A stretch of DNA of 60,286 nucleotides from Lujinxingia vulgaris (GCF_007997015.1 NZ_VOSM01000018.1:1-60286); one strand, 5' to 3'; shown: positions 34,601 to 43,149, counted from the first letter of the stretch. The notes: generated by a model from the letters alone, not told the origin. Translations and numbers: made by a program.

Positions 34601-37111
34601 TTAGTGTCCCTTGCATACGACATCGATGGAGACGCGCTGCTCCAGGCCAGGTTCGACGATGGTGATTGTGCTGACCTGCGGACCTTCATCGTGCGGGGAG
34701 CGAAAGCTCGCGCTGTACTGGAGGGTGCAGCCGGAGTCCCAGGAGCAGTTTTGTTCGATCTTCCGAACCCCTTCGACTTCGGCGCGCACGGTCACGTCGC
34801 GGAAGAGGTGGGTCGTGGGTGGGCCCCAGTCGAGGTTCCAGCGGGAGACGCCGCCGAGGACTTCGCTTGTGGGGTCGACCTTCACGAGGACTTCGCTGCG
34901 GGGCTCGTTGCCGCTCAAGTTTGAGATCGTCTGGGTGCATTCGAGGCCTCGGCCAGCCTGCAGTAGGTAGGGGAAAGAGAGGCCGCAGTCGACGCTGCCG
35001 GGGGTGTCGCCGGCGCGGGTCGTGACGCTCTCGATCAGAGCGTCGAACTCGGTGGGGTTGGTGATGTAGACCGGCCCCTGGGCGAGGTGGTTGCTGTCGA
35101 CATGGTCCTGGCCGGTGATGATGGCGAGGTAGTCGACTCGGGTTGTTTGGCCCGGTTGGAGCAGGAGTTGCTCGTGTCTCGCGGTGGCGTCGATGGTCCA
35201 GCGGTAAGTACGGGTGTAGCTGGTCAAGGCGGCGCTCTGGATGCGGAGTTCTCCTTGAGGTTCGGCGTCTTCGCAGACGACGTCGATGCGGGCGTCGGCG
35301 CTCTGGCCGGTCGCCGGGAGGTAGGCGGAGTCGAAGTAGGCGCCCTCGTCCAGGGGGCAGGAGAAGGTGCGGGTGTACTCAAAGGTGCAGGGTTGTTGCC
35401 AGTGGCAGGGCTCGTCCAGAACTTCGATGCCGTCGACAAGAGCGCGAACCTGAACTGTCTCCAGGGACTCTGGCGGGCGGCTGTCGTAGGAGATGTCGCC
35501 CTGGCCGATGACGCCGCCGACTACGCTTGTGGGGGTGACTTCGACGCGGGTTTCGACTGCCGTCTCGGTGGGGTCGATGTCTTCGATGGTGTAGGCGCAG
35601 ACTCGGTTGGCGCCGGCGAAGATGGTGATGGGGAAGGGGGCGTCGCAGTCGACGATAGCTTCACGCTGACCGACCATCACGGAGATGTCGGCCATTTCGG
35701 CGTCGAACTCCGTGAGGTTTAAGACGCGAACGAAGCCCTCCACAACGTAATACGACTCGCCGGTGTCCCGGGCGGAGACGTTTAACGTGTAGGTCACCTC
35801 GCCAGATGCGTTGGGGCCAAGTTCCAGGAGCGCGGGGTTGGCGCTTTTCTCGATGGTCCAGACGTAGGCGCCGTGGAAGCTGGCGTCGGCGAAGGTTTGA
35901 ACGAGGAGTTGGCCCTGAAGGTCGGTCTCGGCGCAGTCGATTTTGACTGGGGCGCGGGCAGTTTGGTCGGTGTCAGTGAGTCGCGCTTCGCGCGCGTCGA
36001 TGCCCTGGTCGAAGGGGCACTCAAAGGTGCGCGTGTATTCGAAGATGCAGGGCTGGGCGTCGAAGGGGCAGGGGGCGCGGATGTCGTCGCCGTCGCGCAC
36101 GATGACGCGGTCGAGGGCGTCGAGGGGCGGGACGCTGAGGAGGGTTGATTGGGTAGCGCGTGCGCCGCGGGTGGGGCTCTCGTCGCTGACTTCGATGGTG
36201 AGGAGGGCGTTGATAATGCTCTCGTTTTGGGACTCACCAAAGCCCGTCAGAAGGTAGGTGCACTCAAGTCCAGACTGGCTTTGCAAGGCGTGGGGGAAGT
36301 TCACGTCGCAGTCGAGTTCGCCGACCAGCCCTTCGACTTCGATGGTGGCGCTCTCGATGTGGGCGTCGGCCGCGGTGGTGTTGGTGATGTAGGCGACGCC
36401 TTCGACGAAGATCTCGCGGGGGCCGATGTCGGTTGCGCTGACGATGACCTTATAGTCGACCTCGCCAGATGCGTCGGGGCCGAGTTCTAAGAGCTCCGGG
36501 GCGGCGACTTTTTTGATGTGCCAGTCGTAGGGGCCGACCGAGCCGGGGACGAGCGAGAAGTGCGCGGTCAGGGCACGCTCGACGCAGAATGAGACGTTGT
36601 CGATGTCGGCCCAGGACGCGCCATCGGGTGGGGCGTGCACGCCCTCGTCGGAGTCAACGGTGGGGCGGTAGGTGTAGAGGTTGCCGGCGTTTGCGCCCTG
36701 GATGAAGAGGGCGTCGATGTTGCGATCGTTGAGGGAGGTCCATGCAAGGGCCGGGCCCTGGGCGCTGGGGTAGAGTTCGAGGGAGAGGTCGAGGAGCTCG
36801 GCGCAGACTTCTCCGTTGGCGAGGAAGTCCGAGGATTGTGTGAAGGTGTGCCCGCCAGTGCTTAAGTGGCTTAAGTCGAGCTGGCAGGCGACCCATCGCT
36901 CGGAGCGCAGGACGCCGAGTTCGACGCCGGCGTCGCGGCAGGTCGTGGTTTGGGTCGGTGTGTCGATGAGAGCTGGGGTTTGGTGAAGGCTCTCGGAGCG
37001 CCGATGGTCGGTCGTGTCGGGGTCGTCGAAGGCTGGCGAGCAGCCGCCCGTGCTTAAGAGCATTGCGGTCAGTAGCGCGAGCGTGGTTCGGGCATGCTTC
37101 GGCAGCGTCAT
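34601..37111 (-). CDS. Lipoprotein with three about 220-residue repeats
   Basis: The 836-residue product has a signal peptide with a likely lipobox (STGGC, Cys24). An N-terminal domain (about 50-185, ending near CVERALTAHFSLVPGS) is followed by three homologous units starting near residues 190, 412 and 632. Each has (Y/T)xW(H/T)I-K, a LELGPxASGEVxY-type strand, xYITNxTxxDAxIES, a DCDxxFPxxLxxxxxLxC segment, and a C(x)nPCxFEYTRTFxCP-type Cys pair. The unit looks like a double Ig-like or DUF11-related surface domain. ATG 37111 follows GGGGGGAGTCTC. Confidence 0.8.
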   Translation of the reverse strand: MTLPKHARTTLALLTAMLLSTGGCSPAFDDPDTTDHRRSESLHQTPALIDTPTQTTTCRDAGVELGVLRSERWVACQLDLSHLSTGGHTFTQSSDFLANGEVCAELLDLSLELYPSAQGPALAWTSLNDRNIDALFIQGANAGNLYTYRPTVDSDEGVHAPPDGASWADIDNVSFCVERALTAHFSLVPGSVGPYDWHIKKVAAPELLELGPDASGEVDYKVIVSATDIGPREIFVEGVAYITNTTAADAHIESATIEVEGLVGELDCDVNFPHALQSQSGLECTYLLTGFGESQNESIINALLTIEVSDESPTRGARATQSTLLSVPPLDALDRVIVRDGDDIRAPCPFDAQPCIFEYTRTFECPFDQGIDAREARLTDTDQTARAPVKIDCAETDLQGQLLVQTFADASFHGAYVWTIEKSANPALLELGPNASGEVTYTLNVSARDTGESYYVVEGFVRVLNLTEFDAEMADISVMVGQREAIVDCDAPFPITIFAGANRVCAYTIEDIDPTETAVETRVEVTPTSVVGGVIGQGDISYDSRPPESLETVQVRALVDGIEVLDEPCHWQQPCTFEYTRTFSCPLDEGAYFDSAYLPATGQSADARIDVVCEDAEPQGELRIQSAALTSYTRTYRWTIDATARHEQLLLQPGQTTRVDYLAIITGQDHVDSNHLAQGPVYITNPTEFDALIESVTTRAGDTPGSVDCGLSFPYLLQAGRGLECTQTISNLSGNEPRSEVLVKVDPTSEVLGGVSRWNLDWGPPTTHLFRDVTVRAEVEGVRKIEQNCSWDSGCTLQYSASFRSPHDEGPQVSTITIVEPGLEQRVSIDVVCKGH

Positions 37112-37265
37112 GAGACTCCCCCCGGGGACACATGTTGGTGTTCGCGGCGTGCGGTGCGCGGCGAGTGTTTCGATGTGCGGAGCCAACGATGGAAGGCCGC
37201 TCCGAGTTAGTAAACGTAGTGTCGGGGGGGGGGAAACCAAGAGGAGGGCGGGTTGAGGTGTTTCT

Positions 37266-37900
37266 GTGATCGACCGAGAGAAGGACAAGGTTGAGTGAAT
37301 ATGCGGTTTTGGGCCGACCAGGAGACAGACGCGGTGGCGTGGTGGTGCGGTTTTGTCGCGACCGAGAGACGGGCGAGGTGGCGAGATGGTGTGGAGTTGA
37401 GCCGACCGGTAGATGGACGAAGTTGAGTGTTTATTCGGGTTTTGTGACCGACCGAGAGAAGGACAAGGCTGAGTGTTTATGCGGTCTTGTGCCGACCGGG
37501 AGACAGACGCGGTGGCGTGGTGGTGCAGGTTTGAGGCGGTCGTGTGGGAGTTGATGGAGGTTGTGTTGTGTCCGACCGAGAGACGGACGAGGGTCAACGT
37601 TTATGCGGTCTTTTGAGGGGTGAGGGGGGGCCGACCGAGAGAAGGGCAAGGCTGAGTGTTTATGCGGTTTTGGGCCGACCGGGAGACAGACGCGGTGGCG
37701 TGGTGGTGCGGTTTTGAGGCGGTCGTGTGGGAGTTGATGGAGGTTGTGTTGTGACCGACCGAGAGACGGACGAGGGTCAACGTTTATGCGGTCTTTTGGG
37801 GGGGGGGGGGGGCAGGCCGAGAGAAGGACAAGGCTGAGTGTCTATGCGGTTTTGGGCCGACCGGGAGATGGGCAAGGTTCAGTATGTATGCGGGTTTGGA
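37266..37900 (+). repeat. Family R array: twelve modules
   Basis: Module starts aligned on GACC are 37272, 37316, 37360, 37404, 37450, 37494, 37574, 37633, 37677, 37757, 37815 and 37859. Most steps are 44 bp, two are 80 and two are 58-59. A block of about 180 bp (37450-37630) is repeated at 37633-37815. Some units read CCGACCGGGAGACAGACGCG. A run of about 15 G lies at 37798-37812. It fills the whole gap between cydB and the upstream end of the 34601-37111 gene. Confidence 0.9.
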
Positions 37901-37905
37901 GGCGA

Positions 37906-38943
37906 TCATGCTGCCTCGTCGGGTGAGGGGGCGGTGTGGGCGGAGGGGCCGGGTTTGAAGATTTTGTAGAGGTAGACGAAGGCGGGGAGGAGGAGCGCGC
38001 TGCCCAGGGCCAGGGCGATGAGGACGGGGCGTAGGACGGCGGTCTCGGCGGCGGCCTCGGTGATGCGGATGTCGGGGTAGACCAGGTAGGGGAACTGCGC
38101 GAGCGCCCAGCCCAGGAGGATGAGGGCGACCTGGAGGGCGGCGGCTGTGCGGGCGAGGTGGAAGCGTCGCGTCCAGAGGGCGGCGATGGCGAGGAGGGCG
38201 GCCAGGGCGGTGATGAGTTGGAAGGGGATGGCCCAGCGGGCATTGGTGAGGCCGGTCCAGACAAGCGGGGCGTCGCGCATGGCGAGCAGGATGGCGGCGA
38301 AGGCGCAGGCGCCGGTGGCCAGCGCGCTCCAGAGGGCGCGGCGGCGGAAGTCGTCTTTGAGGGGGGCGGTGTCGGCTTCGACCGTCATGTAGACGGCGGC
38401 CAGAAAGGCGCAGAGGGCCAGCGTGAGCGCGCCGATGGCGAAGGGAAAGGGTTGCAGCCACTCGGAGATGAAGTTGGTGTCGATGGCGCCGGACTCGAGG
38501 CGGCGGATGTCGCCGGAGGCGATGGCGCCGGCGCAGATGCCAAGGAGGAAGGGGGTGATGACGCTGGCGATGGCGAAGACGCGGGCGGAGCGTCGCTCCA
38601 GGCGGTGGGCGCCGGCGGAGTACGACTGAAAGGCGAAGGCAGAGCCGCGTAGTACGATGCCCAGAAGCATCAAGGTCAGGGGGATGTGCAGGGCGGTCAT
38701 GATGGCGGCGAAGGCCGGCGGGAAGCAGACGAAGAGGAGCACGACGACGAGGATGAGCCAGACGTGGTTGGCCTCCCAGATGGGGGCGATGGCGTCGGTG
38801 AGGGCGCGTCGTTGGGCGTCTTTGCGTTCGCCGGTGGCGAAGAGGTACCAGATGCCGCCGCCGAAGTCGGCTCCGCCGGTGAGGAGGTAGACGATGAGGG
38901 CGAGCACGATGATGGCGGCCACGATCATGGGAAGTTCGAGCAT
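37906..38943 (-). CDS. cydB: Cytochrome bd ubiquinol oxidase subunit II
   Basis: The 345-residue inner-membrane protein has nine or so hydrophobic helices. The start MLELPMIVAAIIVLALIVYL is followed by TGGADFGGGIWYLF, the typical CydB opening, and WEANHVWLI and LRGSAFAFQSY are further family signatures. It forms the bd quinol oxidase with CydA, reducing O2 at low oxygen or under inhibitor stress. It lies 9 bp after cydA on the same strand, with a GAGGTGCCACC site before the ATG. No cydX-like small gene was seen downstream; the DNA after it is a repeat array. Confidence 0.95.
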   Translation of the reverse strand: MLELPMIVAAIIVLALIVYLLTGGADFGGGIWYLFATGERKDAQRRALTDAIAPIWEANHVWLILVVVLLFVCFPPAFAAIMTALHIPLTLMLLGIVLRGSAFAFQSYSAGAHRLERRSARVFAIASVITPFLLGICAGAIASGDIRRLESGAIDTNFISEWLQPFPFAIGALTLALCAFLAAVYMTVEADTAPLKDDFRRRALWSALATGACAFAAILLAMRDAPLVWTGLTNARWAIPFQLITALAALLAIAALWTRRFHLARTAAALQVALILLGWALAQFPYLVYPDIRITEAAAETAVLRPVLIALALGSALLLPAFVYLYKIFKPGPSAHTAPSPDEAA

Positions 38944-38952
38944 GGTGGCACC

Positions 38953-40350
38953 TCAGTCGGAGTCGGGGAGGGGGGCGTTGGATGTGTCGGGCGTGTCGGC
39001 GCGAGGGGGCTCGGAGGCAGGTGGGGCGGCGTCTTTGAGGGTCTGGAGGGTGTCGAGGTCGGGGCTCTGGAAGACGTGGCGCCAGAGCAGGTAGACAACG
39101 ATCACCGAGAGCACCAGGTAGAGGATGGAGAAGACGGTGAAGGGGACGACGAGGTTGGTCATGGGGGTGACGGCGTCGGCGGTGCGCATGTAGCCCTGGA
39201 TGACCCAGGGTTGGCGGCCGACCTCGGTGACGACCCAGCCGGCCTCGATGGCGATGATGCCCATCGGGGCGGTGATGACGAGGAGCCACAGGTACCAGCG
39301 GGCGGTGAAGAGGCGGCGCCGGCGCCAGCTGAGGAAGACGCCGAGCAGGCTGATGGCGAGCATCCACATGCCTGAGGCGACCATGATCTGGAAGGCGATG
39401 TGCACGATGGCCACGGGAGGCCACTCGTCGCGGGGGAAGTCGTTGAGGCCGCGGACTTCCGCGTCGAAGTCGCCGTAGGCCAGGAAGCTGAGTACGCCGG
39501 GGATTTCGATGGCGTAGGGGGTGGTGCGGGCGTCCTCGTCGGGGAGGCCGAAGATGCGTAGTGGCGCCCGGGTTTCGGTCTCAAAGTGGCCTTCCATGGC
39601 GGCGAGTTTGACGGGTTGGTTCTCGGCGGTGGCTTTGGCGAGGAGGTCGCCCATCAGGGGTTGGGCCAGGGCGGTGATGGCGGCGATGGGGAGGGCGATG
39701 GCGATGGCGTGGCGGTGGAAGGTGTTGCGGTGCTCCCGCAGCAGCATCGCGGCGTGGATGCCGGCGACGGCGAAGGCGACCGACTGAAAGGCGGCGATGA
39801 CCATGTGGGCACACTGGGTGAACCACATCGGGTTGAACATCGCCTCCCAGGGGCGGATGTTCACGAATTGGCCGTCGATGAAGTCGAAGCCGGTGGGGGC
39901 GTTCATCCAGGCGTTGGCAGTGACCACGAAGATGCCCGAGGCGGTGCCGCAGAGGAGCACCATGAGGCCGGCGAGCCAGTGGGCGCGGGGGCTGATGCGC
40001 TCCCAGCCGTAGAGGTAGATGCCCAGGAAGATGGCCTCCAGGAAGAAGGCAAAGCCTTCCAGGGAGAAGGGCATGCCGACGAGCGGGCCGGCGTGTTCCA
40101 TGAAGGTGGGCCAGAGCAGGCCGAGTTCAAACGAGAGCACGGTGCCGCTGACGGCGCCGACGGCGAAGATGATGGCGGTGCCGCGGGCCCAGCGTTTTGC
40201 GAGCTCGCGGAAGATGGGGTCGCCGGTGCGGAGCCAGCGGCCTTCGGCGATGATCATGAGCAGGGGCATGGCCATGCCGACGACGGCTAAGATGATGTGG
40301 AAGGCCAGCGACATGGCCATCTGGCTGCGAGCAGCGAGGAGATCTTCCAT
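38953..40350 (-). CDS. cydA: Cytochrome bd ubiquinol oxidase subunit I
   Basis: The 465-residue membrane protein is the heme-bearing subunit. The N-terminus MEDLLAARSQMAMSLAFHI places the axial His (b595/d side) at residue 18. GWERISPRAHWLAG, TANAWMNAPTGF, MFNPMWFTQCAHMVIAAFQ (heme b558 His) and the GRQPWVIQGYMRT segment are all family hallmarks. The quinol-binding loop is of the short type found in cyanide-insensitive oxidases. An open frame extends to 40491, but the ATG at 40350 gives the family N-terminus. First gene of the cydAB operon. Confidence 0.95.
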   Translation of the reverse strand: MEDLLAARSQMAMSLAFHIILAVVGMAMPLLMIIAEGRWLRTGDPIFRELAKRWARGTAIIFAVGAVSGTVLSFELGLLWPTFMEHAGPLVGMPFSLEGFAFFLEAIFLGIYLYGWERISPRAHWLAGLMVLLCGTASGIFVVTANAWMNAPTGFDFIDGQFVNIRPWEAMFNPMWFTQCAHMVIAAFQSVAFAVAGIHAAMLLREHRNTFHRHAIAIALPIAAITALAQPLMGDLLAKATAENQPVKLAAMEGHFETETRAPLRIFGLPDEDARTTPYAIEIPGVLSFLAYGDFDAEVRGLNDFPRDEWPPVAIVHIAFQIMVASGMWMLAISLLGVFLSWRRRRLFTARWYLWLLVITAPMGIIAIEAGWVVTEVGRQPWVIQGYMRTADAVTPMTNLVVPFTVFSILYLVLSVIVVYLLWRHVFQSPDLDTLQTLKDAAPPASEPPRADTPDTSNAPLPDSD

Positions 40351-40471
40351 GGGTGTGGGTCCCCGGAGAGGAGTCAGCGGTTGTGGGGGGAGGGTAGGCA
40401 CGGTGGTGAATGTGGCGAGTGCGTTGTGAGGGGGAGGAGGGTGGTTTCGTCGCGAATTTTCGCCGTATCTG

Positions 40472-40515
40472 ACCGACCGAGAGATGGACAAAGGGCCGAC
40501 CGAGAGAAGGGCATG
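40472..40515 (+). repeat. Family R, two close cores upstream of cydA and downstream of the RAYT gene
   Basis: GACCGACCGAGAGATGGACA at 40471 and GGCCGACCGAGAGAAGGGCA at 40495 are only 23 bp apart (cores 40475 and 40498). The second is followed by a TTTTATGGGCG block. The rest of the 40351-40809 gap is G/T-skewed, with no gene seen; the cydA promoter should lie here. Confidence 0.85.
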
Positions 40516-40809
40516 GGGGCGGTTTTATGGGCGTGTGCGAGTGGTTTTGTGTGGGGATGTGGGGGAGGTGGAGGCAGTTTTGAGGTAAAATCGGCGAGGA
40601 GGGAGGCGGGGAGGTGTAAGAGGGGGGCGTGGGGAGGTAAAAGAGGGGGTATTTGGGGGCGGACTTCTTGCGAGAAGGTCGGTTTCGCGGGTTGAAACTT
40701 CAGCAGTGCGTTGGGGCGGACAGAGGTGTGCATCGCCGCATCATCGATGAACGTTGAGCGGTCTTTTCGCGTGGCGTGTGGGATCCCGTGTTGTGGGTAT
40801 GCGGCCTGG

Positions 40810-41733
40810 TTACATCGTGCAGGCCAGCCCGGCCTCGGTCGGGTCGAGGTCCTGACAGGTGATGGGGGCGTTGTATCGCAGCCAGACCGTGCCGCAGGGG
40901 AATACGACGCGCTTTTGGCCTTTGAGCCAGCGCTCTCGCTGGCGGGCGTATTCGCTGCGGAAGGCCCGCTCTCGGGCGATGGCGGCGATGAGCGTGTCGG
41001 GGTTTTTGGAGGCGAAGCGGGGGCTGAGTTTTCCGGCCGGGGAGGGCGTTGAGGGGCGGCTAAAGGGGTCGATTGCGAGGATGGCGTCGACGCTGCCGAT
41101 AGGCCTCTTTTCACGCTCTCGCGCGGCGATGAGGGCGTCTTCGGCCTTTTTGAGAAGATCTTCGAAATGAGCTTTGACCTCCTCAAGCGACATGTGGCTG
41201 TAGCCCGGCGGGGGCTGCGGAATGAACTCGACGTATTCGGGGGAGCGGCGGCCGAAGAAGACGTCGGGCTTGGGAACTCGCATGGGTTTGCCCCAGTCTC
41301 TGGGCATGATCTTGAAGCCGGGCCACTGGTCGGCGCGTTCGACCAGGTCGGCGACCACCGGGTTGAGCCAGGTGTAGAGAAGTTTGCGCTCCTCGGCGTC
41401 GCGATCGAGGAGGATGGTGTCGCAGTACTGACGTCCGTCCCAGAAGTGGTCGCTGCGTTCCAGATCTTTATTTCGTGCCCGCGCGATGCTGCTCATCGCG
41501 TCGCGCATGAAGTCGCTGCGACGGCCTTTGAGGTCGGTCAGGATGATGTGCAGGTGGTTGGACATGACCATCGCCGCGTGAATCTCCACGTGGTTTTTCT
41601 GCGTGGAGCGGCCGAAGACGTACTCCGCGATGGTCTTCATCGGGGTGTCGGGGCGCATGAAGTGGTTTCGATCGAAGCAGCGACGGGTGATAGCAACGAC
41701 TTGACCTTCAACTTGACGCCGGGGACGAGTCAT
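40810..41733 (-). CDS. REP-associated tyrosine transposase-like protein (RAYT, Y1_Tnp)
   Basis: The 307-residue HUH nuclease-like protein belongs to the IS200/RAYT group, which cuts and rejoins single-stranded DNA at hairpins. An N-terminal VVAITRRCFDRNHFMRP strand leads to EIHAAMVMSNHLHIILTD, which holds the HUH (H-L-H) metal site near residue 58. The helix YTWLNPVVADLVERADQWPGF is the RAYT Tyr/NP(V/I) helix with the candidate catalytic Tyr near residue 119. The C-terminal about 120 residues are an extra basic region. ATG 41733 follows GGAGACACC. Family R repeat cores flank it in opposite orientations on both sides. Confidence 0.88.
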   Translation of the reverse strand: MTRPRRQVEGQVVAITRRCFDRNHFMRPDTPMKTIAEYVFGRSTQKNHVEIHAAMVMSNHLHIILTDLKGRRSDFMRDAMSSIARARNKDLERSDHFWDGRQYCDTILLDRDAEERKLLYTWLNPVVADLVERADQWPGFKIMPRDWGKPMRVPKPDVFFGRRSPEYVEFIPQPPPGYSHMSLEEVKAHFEDLLKKAEDALIAAREREKRPIGSVDAILAIDPFSRPSTPSPAGKLSPRFASKNPDTLIAAIARERAFRSEYARQRERWLKGQKRVVFPCGTVWLRYNAPITCQDLDPTEAGLACTM

Positions 41734-41857
41734 TTTGGTGTCTCCAGGTAAGAGTGATGTGACCTTCCTGAGGTTGTTATCGAGGCGTGGAGACGGATGT
41801 TGCGTGTGGAGGGGGCAATTGGGAGTGGAGGCAGGGGAGGGCATCAGCCCGTATTGG

Positions 41858-41905
41858 CGATCGGGCGCATAAAATCTTGCGATGGTCGGTCTCTCGGTCG
41901 GGCAG
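41858..41905 (-). repeat. Family R module, inverted
   Basis: On the minus strand it reads GCCCGACCGAGAGACCGACC, then ATCGCAAGATTTTATGCGCC. It is the same two-block arrangement as the plus-strand modules but reversed, on the 5' side of the RAYT gene. Confidence 0.85.
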
Positions 41906-42091
41906 GGGACGCGAAAAATTTTGGGAAAATTGTCGGGGGTAGGTGGGGATGCGGGTGGCGACGCGCGGCACGTGAGCGGTGATGGGCGAGGGCGCGATGG
42001 TCGAGGGAGGGGGAGCGTTTGGCGGTGGTCTGGCGAGGCATCATGCCGGTGCGGGAGAAGGGGCGTCAGGAGGGGGGATGACTGAGGATCG

Positions 42092-42127
42092 TGGGCGTAA
42101 ATGCTGGAGATGGTCGGTCTCTCGGAT
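42092..42127 (-). repeat. Family R module, inverted
   Basis: On the minus strand it reads ATCCGAGAGACCGACCATCT, then a CATTTACGCCC block. It ends about 22 bp before the proposed -35 box of tenA. Nothing else is recognised in 41906-42091. Confidence 0.75.
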
Positions 42128-42148
42128 GGTGAAAAAAGTGTGGTGGGG

Positions 42149-42176
42149 TTGCGTTTGATGTGCAGGGAAGTATGGT
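42149..42176 (+). promoter_or_regulatory. Candidate sigma-70-type promoter for the tenA leader
   Basis: TTGCGT (42149-42154) and TATGGT (42171-42176) are 16 bp apart. A start near 42183 would place the riboswitch directly at the 5' end of the RNA. Assigned by position and similarity only. Confidence 0.4.
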
Positions 42177-42189
42177 GGGCACATCACCG

Positions 42190-42272
42190 AGCCAGGGGTG
42201 CCTTTTCCGTTGTGGAGGAGGCTGAGAAATACCCTCATGACCTGATCCGGCTAGTACCGGCGTAGGGAGGCT
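42190..42272 (+). promoter_or_regulatory. TPP riboswitch (THI element)
   Basis: All conserved parts of the thiamine pyrophosphate aptamer are present: GGGGTGCC near the 5' end, GGCTGAGAAATACCC, ACCTGATCCGG, and the CGTAGGGA closing segment. P1 can form from AGCC (42190-42193) and GGCT (42269-42272). The purine run AGGGAGG (42264-42270) in the 3' part of the aptamer is also a good Shine-Dalgarno, 6 bases before an ATG at 42277. Ligand binding would thus bury a ribosome site directly. Control of tenA by TPP is expected from the family. Confidence 0.95.
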
Positions 42273-42276
42273 GTAC

Positions 42277-42363
42277 ATGAAAAAGATGATGTCCATCGAC
42301 GCGATGGCGGGGCACCGCGTGCCTGGCTCTTCACAGCACTTTTTTGATGAGGAGCAGTTATGA
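42277..42363 (+). CDS. 28-codon leader ORF between riboswitch and tenA
   Basis: The ATG at 42277 follows the AGGGAGG held within the riboswitch. The frame encodes 28 residues (begins MKKMMSIDAMAGHRV, ends FFDEEQL) and its TGA overlaps the tenA ATG in the form ATGA (42360-42363). This geometry predicts translational coupling: TPP closes the aptamer, leader translation stops, and tenA re-initiation drops. The peptide itself has no recognised domain. A GAGGAG site for tenA also lies inside this ORF. Confidence 0.6.
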   Translation: MKKMMSIDAMAGHRVPGSSQHFFDEEQL

Positions 42364-43055
42364 GCACACCCGCCTTTGATGTCCCGCCCTTTGCGAAGCG
42401 TTGTCTGGAGGCCGCGCGCGGCCAGTGGGGTGCGTCGTTTGAGCATCCCTTCGTGCTGGCGCTGGCTGAGGGGACGCTGGATGCCGAGAAGTTCAAGTTT
42501 TACCAGATGCAGGACGCGCGCTATCTGGAGGCCTTTGCCGACGCAGCGAGTTTGATCTCGACGCGTTGTGTCTCGCCAGTGGATAAGCTGTGGTTTGTGG
42601 ACGCCGCGCGCATGGCGCTGGTGGTCGAGGGGGAGTTGCACGCAGGATACGGGGAGAAGCTGGGGTATGGGCCTGAGGATATTGCGGCGATTGAGCTCAC
42701 GCCGAATAACCGCGCCTACCAGGACCATATGATCTCGATGGCGACCCGCGGCACGCTGGTGGAGGCGGTCGGGGCGCTGACGCCCTGCCCCTGGCTCTAC
42801 ATCGCGTTGGGGCAGCATCTGCTGGAGCGCCTGGGCACCATTGAGGATGATCATCCCTACGCCAACTGGCTGCGGATGTATTCGGATCCCGGGTTCAATG
42901 AGTACATGAACGAGATTCTGGGCCGTCTGCAGCGTTTTGCGGACGCGGCCGATGAGCCGGCGCGGGAGCGTGCGGTGCAGGCCTTTGTGACCAGCGTGCG
43001 CTACGAGTGGATGTTCTGGCAGCAGGCATGGGAGCACCAGGAGTGGCCGGTCTGA
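42360..43055 (+). CDS. tenA: Aminopyrimidine aminohydrolase / thiaminase II
   Basis: The 231-residue cytosolic all-helical enzyme salvages thiamine breakdown products by hydrolysing the amino group of aminopyrimidines. It shows the TenA features FYQMQDARYLEAFADA, NNRAYQDHMISMA, the nucleophile Cys in GALTPCPWLY, and YEWMFWQQAWEHQEWP near the C-terminus with the catalytic Glu. ATG 42360 follows GAGGAG by 6 bases. It sits behind a TPP riboswitch and a coupled leader ORF, so it is repressed when TPP is plentiful. No other thi gene lies in the window. Confidence 0.96.
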   Translation: MSTPAFDVPPFAKRCLEAARGQWGASFEHPFVLALAEGTLDAEKFKFYQMQDARYLEAFADAASLISTRCVSPVDKLWFVDAARMALVVEGELHAGYGEKLGYGPEDIAAIELTPNNRAYQDHMISMATRGTLVEAVGALTPCPWLYIALGQHLLERLGTIEDDHPYANWLRMYSDPGFNEYMNEILGRLQRFADAADEPARERAVQAFVTSVRYEWMFWQQAWEHQEWPV

Positions 43056-43113
43056 TCGTTTCAATCCGCTGTGTGTCGATGCGCGTCGGGGGGGGCGCGT
43101 CGGCGGTGCGAAG

Positions 43114-43137
43114 AGCTCCCTTCGGGGAGTTTTTTTC
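43114..43137 (+). terminator. Rho-independent terminator of tenA
   Basis: CTCCC-TTCG-GGGAG hairpin with a stable UUCG tetraloop followed by seven T, 60 bp after the tenA stop. Confidence 0.92.
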
Positions 43138-43149
43138 GTTTTGGGGCGG

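Noticed and set aside
37798-37812. Phase-variable switch of cydB by the G tract
   Set aside because: The tract is downstream of the cydB stop and outside any gene.
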